NCBI RefSeq assembly: GCF_050315115.1
Contig: NZ_JBNPOJ010000031.1
Coordinates: forward strand, 1 to 10,086
Length of the DNA: 10,086 nt
Reading direction: 5' to 3'
Source: Peptoniphilus_A sp022767005
GTDB lineage: Bacteria > Bacillota > Clostridia > Tissierellales > Peptoniphilaceae
How positions within the stretch are numbered: position 1 is the first letter of the stretch; each line of letters begins with the position of its first letter. Both the position numbers and the translations under genes were made by a program. Below the pieces are notes generated by a model. That model made no database searches and was not told where the DNA came from. It saw nothing but the letters and a program-made list of their open reading frames with translations. This document shows, piece after piece, positions 1 to 6,463 of the stretch.

Positions 1-33
1 TTTTTAGAATTAAATGTGAAATAATTAATAAAA

Positions 34-1314
34 TTAAATTGATTCTAGTGCTTGTTTAATATCATCTATTATATCTTCAACATCTTCGATGCCAACACTC
101 ATTCTTATTAAGTCAGAACTAATACCTGCTTGTGTAAGTTCTTCCTCATTCATTTGCCTATGAGTTGTACTTGCAGGGTGTAGTACACAAGTTCTTGAAT
201 CGGCAACATGTGTTACAACTGCTGCAAGTTTTAGGCTATCCATAAATTTTGTTGCGGCTTCTCTGCCACCTTTAACTCCAAAGGAGATTACGCCACAAGA
301 TCCATCGGGAAGATATTTTTTTGCAAGTTCGTGTTGTGAGTCCTTTTCTAATGCAGAAAAACTTACCCAAGAGATTTTCTCATTACTTTCTAAAAATTTT
401 GCAACGGCAAGTGCATTTTCATAATGTCTTGGCATTCTAAGATGCAATGTTTCAAGGCCAATTCCCAAATAAAAAGAATTTTGAGGAGAAGGAATACTTC
501 CTAGATCTCTCATTAATGTCGTTGTCATTTTTGTTATATAAGCACCTTTGCCAAAGGTTTCAGTATAAATTACTCCGTGATAAGTTTCATCAGGTTCAGT
601 AAGTCCTGGAAATTTGTCCTTGTACTTTGACCAATCAAAGTTTCCAGAATCAACAACTGCACCGCCAACAGAATTTGCGAATCCATTCATATATTTTGTA
701 GTGGAGTGAGTAACAATGTCTGCACCCCATTCAATTGGTCTTAAAAAAATTGGCGTAGGGAAGGTGTTATCAACTATTAGTGGAACACCATGGTCATGTG
801 CAGCCTTTGCGAAAGTTTCTATATCTAAAACTTTTAGGGATGGGTTGGAAAGAGTTTCGCCGAAGATTGCCTTTGTGTTTTTCTTAAAATCTTTGTTTAA
901 ATCTTCAAGTGAAATTGCAGGGTCAACAAAAGTTGATTCAATGCCTAAATCTTTCATTGTGTGAGCAATTAAATTGTATGTTCCGCCATAAATTGCTGAT
1001 GAAGCAATTATGTGGTCGCCTGCTTTTAATATATTTAAAAGTGCATAGAAGTTTGCGGCTTGTCCTGATGAAGTTAAAATTCCAGCAACTCCACCTTCAA
1101 GGGCTGCAATTTTTTTTGCAACAGCATCATTAGTTGGGTTTGCAAGTCTTGTATAAAAATAGCCTGCTTCCTTTAAGTCGAAAAGATTGCCCATTTGTTC
1201 TGATGAATCGTATTTAAAAGTAGTTGATTGAATTATTGGCACAACTCTTGGTTCGCCATTTTTTGGTTCATAACCTGCTTGTACACATAATGTTCCTAAA
1301 TTTTTCTTTGTCAT
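34..1314 (-). CDS. metY: O-acetylhomoserine sulfhydrylase (aminocarboxypropyltransferase), PLP-dependent
   Basis: This 426-residue cytosolic enzyme of the Cys/Met-metabolism PLP family should make homocysteine from O-acetylhomoserine and sulfide, the direct route to methionine. Visible family motifs are YTRLANPT (54-61, phosphate-binding Tyr/Arg of the neighbouring subunit), SSGQAA (82-87), IYGGTYNL (108-115, PLP-stacking Tyr109), VDNTFPTP (181-188, Asp182 to the pyridine nitrogen) and HSTTKYMNG (203-211) with Lys207 as the Schiff-base lysine. An SRTCVLHPASTTH block (373-385) is typical of the C-terminal substrate domain. The length and the insert around residues 225-260 fit MetY better than the shorter cystathionine gamma-synthases. 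The start is the ATG at 1312-1314, with AGGAGG at 1320-1325 on the minus strand. The gene is divergent from yebC and sits behind a T-box with a methionine specifier, which supports the methionine role. Cystathionine gamma-synthase or a lyase is the less likely alternative. Confidence 0.93.
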   Translation of the reverse strand: MTKKNLGTLCVQAGYEPKNGEPRVVPIIQSTTFKYDSSEQMGNLFDLKEAGYFYTRLANPTNDAVAKKIAALEGGVAGILTSSGQAANFYALLNILKAGDHIIASSAIYGGTYNLIAHTMKDLGIESTFVDPAISLEDLNKDFKKNTKAIFGETLSNPSLKVLDIETFAKAAHDHGVPLIVDNTFPTPIFLRPIEWGADIVTHSTTKYMNGFANSVGGAVVDSGNFDWSKYKDKFPGLTEPDETYHGVIYTETFGKGAYITKMTTTLMRDLGSIPSPQNSFYLGIGLETLHLRMPRHYENALAVAKFLESNEKISWVSFSALEKDSQHELAKKYLPDGSCGVISFGVKGGREAATKFMDSLKLAAVVTHVADSRTCVLHPASTTHRQMNEEELTQAGISSDLIRMSVGIEDVEDIIDDIKQALESI

Positions 1315-1385
1315 TTTATCCTCCTAAAATTTTTTGTCGGCAGCTCAAAAGGATTTTAATTTTTATTTTAAAACTTTATAACAAT

Positions 1386-1418
1386 AAAAAAAGCTCCCGT
1401 CCATAAAGGACGAAAGCT
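1386..1418 (-). terminator. T-box regulated intrinsic terminator upstream of metY
   Basis: Read on the minus strand, 1418-1408 pairs with 1402-1392 as an 11-bp stem (two G-U pairs) around a 5-base loop. A run of six T (1391-1386) follows, continued by further T/A-rich sequence. The 5' arm contains the CGTCC that the T-box needs for the antiterminator, so the two structures are mutually exclusive. This is the OFF state of the metY leader when tRNA-Met is charged. Confidence 0.93.
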
Positions 1419-1643
1419 ATGCTTCGTGTTACCACCTTTTTTTATTATTTTATCGCTAAAATAACCTCATAGAGTACCAACATACTCCGAACGCTATAAC
1501 AGGCATACCTGTCGCAGTCTAAACAATTGTCTCGGTGCGATGACTCCAAGGCCATGTTCCAAAGTATCCATTTTGATTTCTTTCACCCTATGAAATCTCT
1601 CTGTAAAAACTTTTACAATGTACTCTCCTCTTCAAAGTCTATG
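1386..1643 (-). promoter_or_regulatory. T-box riboswitch leader, methionine (AUG) specifier
   Basis: This transcribed leader lies upstream of metY, read on the minus strand. Stem I runs from 1639 to 1542, closed by pairing of 1639-1632 with 1549-1542. An AGTA motif (1624-1621) faces GGAACATGG (1560-1552), giving a specifier loop whose codon is ATG at 1555-1553, followed by a purine. The distal part shows the AGAGAG and GGGTGAAA-type elements. Stem II closes by TCGCA/TGCGA (1540-1536 with 1516-1512). A small CAGG/CCTG hairpin follows, then stem III closes by GAGTA/TACTC (1487-1483 with 1476-1472). The T-box proper, AAAGGTGGTAACACG, is at 1439-1425; its TGGT (1434-1431) would pair with a tRNA acceptor end ACCA preceded by discriminator A. 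AAAGG and ACG of the T-box can pair with CCTTT and CGT (1412-1405) to form the antiterminator, which excludes the terminator. Uncharged tRNA-Met should therefore switch metY on. Confidence 0.93.
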
Positions 1644-1649
1644 CATAGA

Positions 1650-1678
1650 ATTGTAAATGGAAAAAAATATTTTGTCAA
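1650..1678 (-). promoter_or_regulatory. Sigma-A type promoter of the metY T-box transcript
   Basis: On the minus strand a perfect -35 TTGACA (1678-1673) and a -10 TACAAT (1655-1650) are separated by 17 bases. Transcription would start near 1643, just ahead of T-box stem I (1639), which is the expected placement. The leader from there to the metY start is about 330 bases. No operator is evident, so control probably lies in the leader RNA. Confidence 0.85.
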
Positions 1679-1741
1679 GTGAATTTTTAAATTTTTTACA
1701 ATAAATTAAGTATTGACTCATACAAAAGAAAAGTCTAACTA

Positions 1742-1771
1742 TTGACGATATTAGAAGCTTTGTAATATAAT
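1742..1771 (+). promoter_or_regulatory. Sigma-A type promoter of the yebC operon
   Basis: A -35 TTGACG (1742-1747) and a consensus -10 TATAAT (1766-1771) are separated by 18 bases. Transcription would start near 1778, leaving a leader of roughly 38 bases before the yebC ATG with no clear regulatory hairpin. It is divergent from the metY promoter, with about 64 bases between the two -35 boxes. No other strong promoter is visible before the downstream genes, so this is the likely main promoter of the 1816-10036 unit. Confidence 0.75.
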
Positions 1772-1815
1772 AATAAAAAAGCTAAAAATGGCGATTTATA
1801 TAGAAAGGTGATTAA

Positions 1816-2541
1816 ATGTCAGGACATTCTAAATGGAATAATATTAAAAATAAAAAGGGTAAAGAAGATGCAAAAAAAGGTAAAATTTTTACCAAACTTG
1901 CAAGACAAATAACTGTTGCTGCTAAGGAAGGTGGACTTGATCCAGATTACAATCCATCTCTTAAGGTAGCAATCGATAAAGCTAAGGCAGAAAATATGCC
2001 TAATGATAACATAGATAGAGCAATTGCTAAAGCTGGCGGTGGAGAAAACGACGCTAACTTTGAAGAAATTGTATATGAAGGTTATGGTCCAGGTGGAGTT
2101 GCTGTAATGGTAAATTGTTTAACAGACAATAGAAATAGAACTGCACCAGATGTTAGACATTTATTTGATAAATATAGTGGAAATCTTGGTCAACCTGGTT
2201 GTGTGTCTTTTATGTTTGATAAAAAAGGATCTCTTGGAGTCCTTAAAGAAGGACTTGATGAAGATGAATTTACTCTTACTGCAATTGATGCAGGAGCAGA
2301 AGATGTAATTGACAGAGGAGAAGCCTTTGAAATTATAACTGCACCTGAAGATTATATTGATGTTAGAAAAGCATTAGAAGATGCAGGACATTCTTTTATT
2401 GAATCAGAAATAACTTATATTCCACAAACTACTACTGAGTTAACTGATGAAGAAGATATTAAAAATATGGATAAATTAATTGATGCACTGGAAGATAATG
2501 ATGATGTAACTGATGTGTATACATCTTGGGAGAGAGATTAA
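1816..2541 (+). CDS. yebC: YebC/PmpR (TACO1) family protein
   Basis: This 241-residue cytosolic protein is of the usual family length and nearly canonical. It opens with the basic MSGHSKWNNIK segment and RGKIFTKL-like KKGKIFTKLARQI (21-33). It then shows the NPSLKVAIDKAKAENMP block (46-62), EGYGPGG (88-94), DNRNRTAPDVRH (104-115) and GNLG (122-125). The acidic C-terminal domain ends in TDVYTSWERD. Family members were first described as DNA-binding regulators; more recent work links them to translation, including relief of ribosome stalling at proline-rich stretches. The promoter-proximal position ahead of translation-related genes suits either view. The ATG at 1816 is preceded by AAAGGTG (1804-1810). 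It is the first gene of the operon, and its TAA shares one base with the deoC start (TAATG). The N-terminus resembles the main YebC group. Confidence 0.93.
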   Translation: MSGHSKWNNIKNKKGKEDAKKGKIFTKLARQITVAAKEGGLDPDYNPSLKVAIDKAKAENMPNDNIDRAIAKAGGGENDANFEEIVYEGYGPGGVAVMVNCLTDNRNRTAPDVRHLFDKYSGNLGQPGCVSFMFDKKGSLGVLKEGLDEDEFTLTAIDAGAEDVIDRGEAFEIITAPEDYIDVRKALEDAGHSFIESEITYIPQTTTELTDEEDIKNMDKLIDALEDNDDVTDVYTSWERD

Positions 2542-3200
2542 TGGAAATCAACAGAATTATTGACCACACATTGTTAAAACCAGAATCAACTGAAGGGCAA
2601 ATTGAGGAAATTGTAAGGGAAGCTATAGAATACAATTTCTTTTCAGTATGCGTAAATCCAATTTGGGTAAAAAAATGTGCAGAAATGTTAAAAAATAGCA
2701 GTGTAAAAGTTTGTACTGTAATCGGTTTTCCTTTGGGGGCAAATACTTTAGAAACTAAATTGTTTGAAACAAAAAACGCAATTGAAAATGGTGCAGACGA
2801 AATCGACATGGTTATTAATATTGGCTATATCAAATCAAAAAAATTTACGGAAGTTGAAGATGAAATAAGAGAAATTGCAAAAATTTGTCATGATAATAGT
2901 AAAATTTTAAAGGTAATTTTAGAAAACTGCCTTCTTACAAAAGATGAAATAAAAAAAGCTTGTGAATTATCAGATAGAGCTGGTGCAGATTTTGTAAAAA
3001 CTTCAACTGGTTTTTCGACTTCTGGTGCAAATTCAGAAGATGTTAAATTAATGAAGGATTCTGTATCAGATAGAGTAAAAGTTAAAGCAAGTGGTGGAAT
3101 AAGAGATTATAAAAAGGCAATAGAAATGATAAATAATGGAGCTGACAGACTTGGAGTTTCTGCGGGAGTTGCGATTTATAAGGAGAGCAAATTATTATGA
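2541..3200 (+). CDS. deoC: Deoxyribose-phosphate aldolase
   Basis: This 219-residue class I aldolase cleaves 2-deoxyribose-5-phosphate to acetaldehyde and glyceraldehyde-3-phosphate in deoxynucleoside catabolism. The TIM-barrel signature is complete: IDHTLLKPE (7-15), VCTVIGFPLG (57-66), EIDMVINIG (87-95) with Asp89, FVKTSTGF (151-158) with Schiff-base Lys153, VKASGGIRD (181-189) with Lys182, and RLGVSAG (203-209). The ATG at 2541 is chosen over a TTG five codons upstream because GGGAGAGAG stands just before it and the family normally begins close to the IDHTLLKP motif. It overlaps the yebC stop by one base and the lgt start by four, so translation is probably coupled. No deoA, deoB, pdp or nucleoside transporter genes are adjacent, so it stands apart from the usual deo cluster. 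Confidence 0.95.
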   Translation: MEINRIIDHTLLKPESTEGQIEEIVREAIEYNFFSVCVNPIWVKKCAEMLKNSSVKVCTVIGFPLGANTLETKLFETKNAIENGADEIDMVINIGYIKSKKFTEVEDEIREIAKICHDNSKILKVILENCLLTKDEIKKACELSDRAGADFVKTSTGFSTSGANSEDVKLMKDSVSDRVKVKASGGIRDYKKAIEMINNGADRLGVSAGVAIYKESKLL

Positions 3201-3955
3201 GAATAAATCCCGTTGCCTTTACAATTTTTGGACTTGAAGTAAAGTGGTACGGAATTTTAATAGCTATTGGTGTTTTTTTTGCAATTTTTATTACAGAAAA
3301 GATGGCTGAGAAGAAAAACTATAAATATGGTCTTTATAAGGATATTTCAACTGATGTTTCTATTTTTGCTGTATTAATTGGAGTCCTTGGCGCAAGACTT
3401 TATTATGTGCTTTTTGAGTGGGAATATTACAGCAAACACTTAGACGAAATTTTTGCCATCCGAAATGGAGGACTTGCAATTTACGGTGGAATAATTGCAG
3501 GTGGACTTACTATATATTTTTTCTGTAAGCATAAAAAAGTAAAAGTACTAACTTTACTTGACTGTGTTGCTCCTGGTCTAGCACTTGCACAGTCCATTGG
3601 AAGATGGGGAAATTACATTAATGGCGAAGCTCATGGTGGTGTTACAGATGTACCTTGGGCAATTTTAGTCGATGGTCAATGGGTTCATCCAACATTTTTT
3701 TATGAATCAATTGTTAATTTTTCAATATTTTTGTTTTTATATTTTTATCTTTCTAAAAAGCAGAAATTTGAAGGAGAACTTATTTCTTTTTATATGATAG
3801 TTTATGGAATTGCGAGATTTTTCATTGAAGGAATGAGAACTGATTCACTTTATATTGGAATTTTTAGAGTTTCTCAACTCGTGAGCATTGCTATAATAAT
3901 TTTAGGTATATCTATTAGAATTATAGCTAAGAGTAGACAAAAGAATGTAAATTAA
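3197..3955 (+). CDS. lgt: Phosphatidylglycerol--prolipoprotein diacylglyceryl transferase
   Basis: This 252-residue polytopic membrane enzyme transfers diacylglyceryl from phosphatidylglycerol to the lipobox cysteine of prolipoproteins, the first step of lipoprotein maturation. About seven hydrophobic segments are visible, including roughly 15-33, 52-72, 93-110, 119-133, 171-185, 196-211 and 227-244. The Lgt signature GRWGNYINGEAHGG lies at 135-148, with the essential-type Arg136 and Asn139. LAIYGGIIAGG (93-103), HPTFFYE (164-170) and YGIARFFIEGMRTDS (203-217, conserved Arg) are the other family blocks. The ATG at 3197 overlaps the deoC stop (ATGA). The preceding AAGGAGAG is a good Shine-Dalgarno inside deoC. 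Length and motifs are normal and no defect is seen. A terminator-like hairpin begins at the stop codon. Confidence 0.95.
   Translation: MRINPVAFTIFGLEVKWYGILIAIGVFFAIFITEKMAEKKNYKYGLYKDISTDVSIFAVLIGVLGARLYYVLFEWEYYSKHLDEIFAIRNGGLAIYGGIIAGGLTIYFFCKHKKVKVLTLLDCVAPGLALAQSIGRWGNYINGEAHGGVTDVPWAILVDGQWVHPTFFYESIVNFSIFLFLYFYLSKKQKFEGELISFYMIVYGIARFFIEGMRTDSLYIGIFRVSQLVSIAIIILGISIRIIAKSRQKNVN
3889..3897 (+). promoter_or_regulatory. Possible extended -10 promoter element inside the lgt 3' end
   Basis: TGCTATAAT fits the extended -10 pattern TGnTATAAT and lies about 100 bases before queH. No convincing -35 box is seen 16-18 bases upstream. Transcripts from here would start near 3904 and still have to pass the hairpin at 3954-3983. 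In A/T-rich DNA such matches arise by chance, so this is only a candidate for secondary expression of the queH-herA half of the operon. Confidence 0.25.
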
Positions 3956-3983
3956 TTGGACTAGGCAACTAGTCTAATTTTTT
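3954..3983 (+). terminator. Intrinsic-terminator-like hairpin between lgt and queH
   Basis: TTGGACTAG (3956-3964) pairs with CTAGTCTAA (3969-3977), with one G-U pair, around a GCAA tetraloop of the GNRA type. Two extra A-T pairs can extend the stem to 3954-3979. Six T (3978-3983) follow at once, which gives the full form of an intrinsic terminator. The queH Shine-Dalgarno starts at the very next base, and no promoter can fit between this hairpin and queH. It is therefore more likely a partial terminator or attenuator that lowers downstream expression than the end of the unit. Confidence 0.8.
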
Positions 3984-3996
3984 AGGTGATATTTTG
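3984..3996 (+). promoter_or_regulatory. Ribosome-binding site setting the TTG start of queH
   Basis: AGGTGAT (3984-3990) matches the 3' end of 16S rRNA. It stands five bases (counted from AGGTG) before the TTG at 3994, the same spacing as AGGTG to the ATG of yebC. The first ATG in frame (4021) has no Shine-Dalgarno, so TTG is the preferred start. Confidence 0.75.
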
Positions 3997-4605
3997 AATA
4001 AAATTAATTACAATTTAGAAATGGAAAAAATAATAAAAAAAATTGAAAGAGAAAAAAAGCCTAGCCTTCTTTTACACTCTTGTTGTGGCCCTTGTTCCTC
4101 TGCAGTTTTAGAGAGAATTTGCGATTACTTTGACATTGACGTTTTTTATTACAATCCTAATATTGACAGTGAAGATGAATTTTACAGAAGGTCTAATGAA
4201 CAAATTAAACTTGTTGAGGATTTAGGACTCAACGAGGAAATTGATGTTAAAGTCGTAAAGTACAATCACAATGAATTTTTAAATTATATAAAAGGATTTG
4301 AAAATTATAAAGAAGGTGGAGCAAGATGTTTTCGATGTTATAGACAAAGACTTGAAAAGACAGCAGAGTATGCAGCAAAAAACAATTACGATTACTTTAC
4401 AACAACTCTTTCTATTTCTCCTCATAAAGATTCTCAAATTTTAAATCGACTTGGAAAATTTGTTTCTGAGGAATATAAAGTAAAATATTTATATTCAGAT
4501 TTTAAAAAGAAAAATGGTTTTAAAAGATCAGTAGAGCTAACTGATAAATTTAATATGTACAGACAAGATTACTGTGGTTGCGAATTTAGCAGAGGTGAAG
4601 ATTGA
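3994..4605 (+). CDS. queH: Epoxyqueuosine reductase QueH
   Basis: This 203-residue cytosolic iron-sulfur protein (former DUF208 family) reduces epoxyqueuosine to queuosine at the wobble base of GUN-anticodon tRNAs, replacing the cobalamin enzyme QueG. Family marks are all present. LLLHSCCGPCSS (25-36) carries Cys30, Cys31 and Cys34. YYNPNI is at 52-57 and RSNEQIKL at 66-73. GGARCFRCYRQRLEKTAEYA (108-127) carries Cys112 and Cys115, TTTLSISPHKDS is at 136-147, and YCGCEFS (193-199) carries Cys194 and Cys196. These cysteines are the ones expected to hold the Fe-S cluster and the active metal site. The start is TTG at 3994, and the stop overlaps the capA-like start by four bases (TTGA). No queuosine precursor genes are visible, so the precursor must come from elsewhere in the genome or from salvage. 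Confidence 0.93.
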   Translation: MNKINYNLEMEKIIKKIEREKKPSLLLHSCCGPCSSAVLERICDYFDIDVFYYNPNIDSEDEFYRRSNEQIKLVEDLGLNEEIDVKVVKYNHNEFLNYIKGFENYKEGGARCFRCYRQRLEKTAEYAAKNNYDYFTTTLSISPHKDSQILNRLGKFVSEEYKVKYLYSDFKKKNGFKRSVELTDKFNMYRQDYCGCEFSRGED

Positions 4606-5777
4606 AAAATTTAAAAAATATTTTCTTTATAGTCATTGTATTTACTTTGGGACTTGTACTCTATATTTCTCATAACAATAATTTTAACTTTGCAAGTAAT
4701 GGAAATAAAACTTTTAAATTAAAAAATGCAAATGAAGAACAAATAAAAAAAGAGGACAAGTCTGAAGTGAAAATTCTTGCAATGGGCGACATGATTTTTC
4801 ATCAACCAATTGTAAAGAACTATAAAACTAATGAATCTTACGACTTCACACCAATTTTTACAAATATTTCAACAGACATTAATGAGGCAGATATTGCAAT
4901 TGCAAATTTTGAAGGCTCAGTAAATTCAAATAGAAAATTATCAGGATTTCCTCTTTTTAATTATCCTAAGGAAACTATTTATTCCTTAAAAAATGCAGGA
5001 TTTGATGCAATATCAACTGCAAATAACCATGCACTAGATACTGGAACTGAGGGGGTTTTAGAAACTATCTCTCACATAAAAGAAAGTGGAATGAATTCTT
5101 TTGGAACACTTGCAGAAGATGGAGACAAGGGAATAATTATTGAAAAAAATGGAATAAAAATAGGACTAATTTCTTTTACAGACACATTAAATGGAATGGA
5201 CTCATTAATACGTGGTAGAGAATATTATGTTAATACTTTTGCACAAAATGTTGAGGCAGATATTGAAAATTTAAAAAATAATTCTGATATTGTGATAGTT
5301 TATGCTCACTGGGGGAATGAATACCAATTAATTCCAAATGAGAGGCAAGTTAATTTAAAAAATAGACTTCAAGAATATGGTGCAGATATTATTCTGGGGT
5401 CCCATCCACATGTTTTGCAAAAATATGAAATAGAGGAAAAAAATAATAAAAAATATTTTACGATTTATTCAATGGGAAATGCTCTTTCAAATCAAAGAAT
5501 GGAAAATTTAAACAAACCTGGTGTTGACACAGGAGCATTAATAAAACTTATAATTGAAAAAGATAATATAAATGGAGAAACAAAACTAAAGTCTTATGGT
5601 GTTTATCCGACTTTTGTCAATAGATATAGAGCAAATGGCAAATTAAATTACGATATAGTAAAGTTAGAAGACATTGTAACTGGAGGAAAACTAAGTGATG
5701 TTACTAACTCCGAATTAAAAAACAAAGCAGAATTAAAATACAATGAGGCTATGAAAGTTTTAAAGGGTGAAATATGA
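4602..5777 (+). CDS. CapA-family (PGA_cap) metallophosphatase-like protein, membrane-anchored
   Basis: This 391-residue protein has one N-terminal hydrophobic segment (about 7-23) after a short basic stretch. No lipobox cysteine is present, so it is probably held in the membrane by a signal anchor with the domain outside. The CapA / poly-gamma-glutamate synthesis domain spans about 55-340. Its calcineurin-like metal-binding motifs are MGDMIF (61-66, Asp63), ANFEG (101-105), TANNHALDTG (139-148), YAHWGNEY (234-241, His236), GSHPHVLQ (266-273, His268 and His270) and SMGNAL (290-295). The start is TTG at 4602, preceded by AGAGGTGA (4591-4598) and overlapping the queH stop; no ATG with a ribosome-binding site lies near the N-terminus. 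No capB, capC or capD genes are nearby, so poly-glutamate capsule synthesis is not implied. Cell-envelope polymer handling is the safest guess. Confidence 0.85.
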   Translation: MKNLKNIFFIVIVFTLGLVLYISHNNNFNFASNGNKTFKLKNANEEQIKKEDKSEVKILAMGDMIFHQPIVKNYKTNESYDFTPIFTNISTDINEADIAIANFEGSVNSNRKLSGFPLFNYPKETIYSLKNAGFDAISTANNHALDTGTEGVLETISHIKESGMNSFGTLAEDGDKGIIIEKNGIKIGLISFTDTLNGMDSLIRGREYYVNTFAQNVEADIENLKNNSDIVIVYAHWGNEYQLIPNERQVNLKNRLQEYGADIILGSHPHVLQKYEIEEKNNKKYFTIYSMGNALSNQRMENLNKPGVDTGALIKLIIEKDNINGETKLKSYGVYPTFVNRYRANGKLNYDIVKLEDIVTGGKLSDVTNSELKNKAELKYNEAMKVLKGEI

Positions 5778-6463
5778 AAAAAGATGAAGTTTCAGGAACA
5801 AATTATATTATTTTTCAAGATGATGAAGAATTTAAGTACACTACTGACGCCTTGATTTTGTCTTCTTTTGTAAAAAGTGGAAAGAGAGCCATAGATCTTG
5901 GATGCGGCACTGGAATTTTGTCTTTGAGGGTATGTGATAGATTTCATGAAATTCATGCTATTGACAAAAACAAAAATGCTTTGGAATTATTTAAGAATTC
6001 TATTTCTTTTAATAGATTAGAGGAGAAAATAAATTTATTAAAGGAAGATATTTTTAATTTGAAAAAATTTTATAACACAAATTTTTTTGATGCAGTAATT
6101 TTCAACCCACCATATTATGATTTCAAAAATATTAAGTTTGAAACTATTGATGCAAAGCATTTTTTTGATATAGAAGGAAGCCTTTACATAGTAAATTATC
6201 TTTTAAAAAATTCTGGAACTCTCTATATGATTTACCCAACTTATAGACTTGCAGAAGTGATATATAATATAAATAGTGCGGGACTTAGAGTTAAAAACAT
6301 AATAAACATCCACGGAAATAAAAATAAAAAAGCAAAAACAACAATAATTATTGCTATAAAGCAAGCAAATTTTGGAAATGATTTTAGAGATTTTTATATA
6401 AGAAGTGGATTGGATTATTCTGAAGAGATGAAAAAAGTTTATAGAAATGAGGTATTATTGTGA
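5774..6463 (+). CDS. TrmN6/YabB-type N6-adenine methyltransferase (tRNA1(Val) A37-like)
   Basis: This 229-residue class I SAM-dependent methyltransferase shows the SAM-binding loop DLGCGTGILS (41-50), the acidic end of strand 2 (HAIDKN, 61-66, Asp64), an EDIF motif (91-94) and the N6-adenine catalytic motif FNPPYYD (110-116). The leading FKYTTDALILSSF segment (20-32) is typical of the TrmN6/YabB (COG4123) family, whose E. coli member methylates A37 of tRNA1(Val). In Bacillus subtilis the relative yabB lies just upstream of yazA and the rsmI gene, and here the gene directly precedes rsmI, which supports the assignment. The ATG at 5774 overlaps the upstream stop by four bases (ATGA) and has AAAGGGTG in front. 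The exact RNA target cannot be read from sequence. Confidence 0.88.
   Translation: MKKDEVSGTNYIIFQDDEEFKYTTDALILSSFVKSGKRAIDLGCGTGILSLRVCDRFHEIHAIDKNKNALELFKNSISFNRLEEKINLLKEDIFNLKKFYNTNFFDAVIFNPPYYDFKNIKFETIDAKHFFDIEGSLYIVNYLLKNSGTLYMIYPTYRLAEVIYNINSAGLRVKNIINIHGNKNKKAKTTIIIAIKQANFGNDFRDFYIRSGLDYSEEMKKVYRNEVLL
6448..6462 (+). promoter_or_regulatory. Ribosome-binding site and GTG start of rsmI
   Basis: TGAGGT (6448-6453) stands six bases before the GTG at 6460, which overlaps the previous stop (GTGA). The encoded protein begins (M)IYFCPTPIGNLGD, exactly where RsmI proteins normally begin, so GTG is the true start. Confidence 0.8.

Noticed and set aside
1..33. Terminator downstream of metY
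   Set aside because: Only a 6-bp TAGAAT/ATTCTA repeat is visible, partly inside the gene end and without a usable stem-loop and T-tract before the window edge.
716..1406. Plus-strand open frames at 716-964, 909-1133 and 1224-1406
   Set aside because: They lie opposite metY or its leader, have low-complexity Leu/Ser-rich products, lack convincing ribosome-binding sites, and the minus-strand metY is fully convincing.
1386..1643. SAM (S-box) riboswitch upstream of metY
   Set aside because: The element has the T-box sequence, a specifier loop and antiterminator pairing, and no S-box core.
1713..1741. Second yebC promoter using TTGACT (1713-1718)
   Set aside because: The only -10 candidate 17 bases downstream (TAACTA) is poor compared with the TATAAT promoter at 1742-1771.
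2526..2543. Upstream TTG at 2526 as the deoC start
   Set aside because: It would add five residues inside yebC without a ribosome-binding site, while the ATG at 2541 has GGGAGAGAG before it and the usual family N-terminus.
2459..2809. Minus-strand open frame opposite yebC/deoC
   Set aside because: It is antisense to two well-recognised genes, has no family motif and no promoter context.
3900..3996. preQ1 riboswitch before queH
   Set aside because: The queuosine link made this attractive, but the sequence lacks the preQ1-I core and its A-rich tail pairing; only a simple hairpin with a GNRA loop and a T-tract is present.
4602..4680. Lipoprotein signal on the CapA-like protein, suggested by lgt nearby
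   Set aside because: No cysteine occurs in the N-terminal hydrophobic region, so there is no lipobox.
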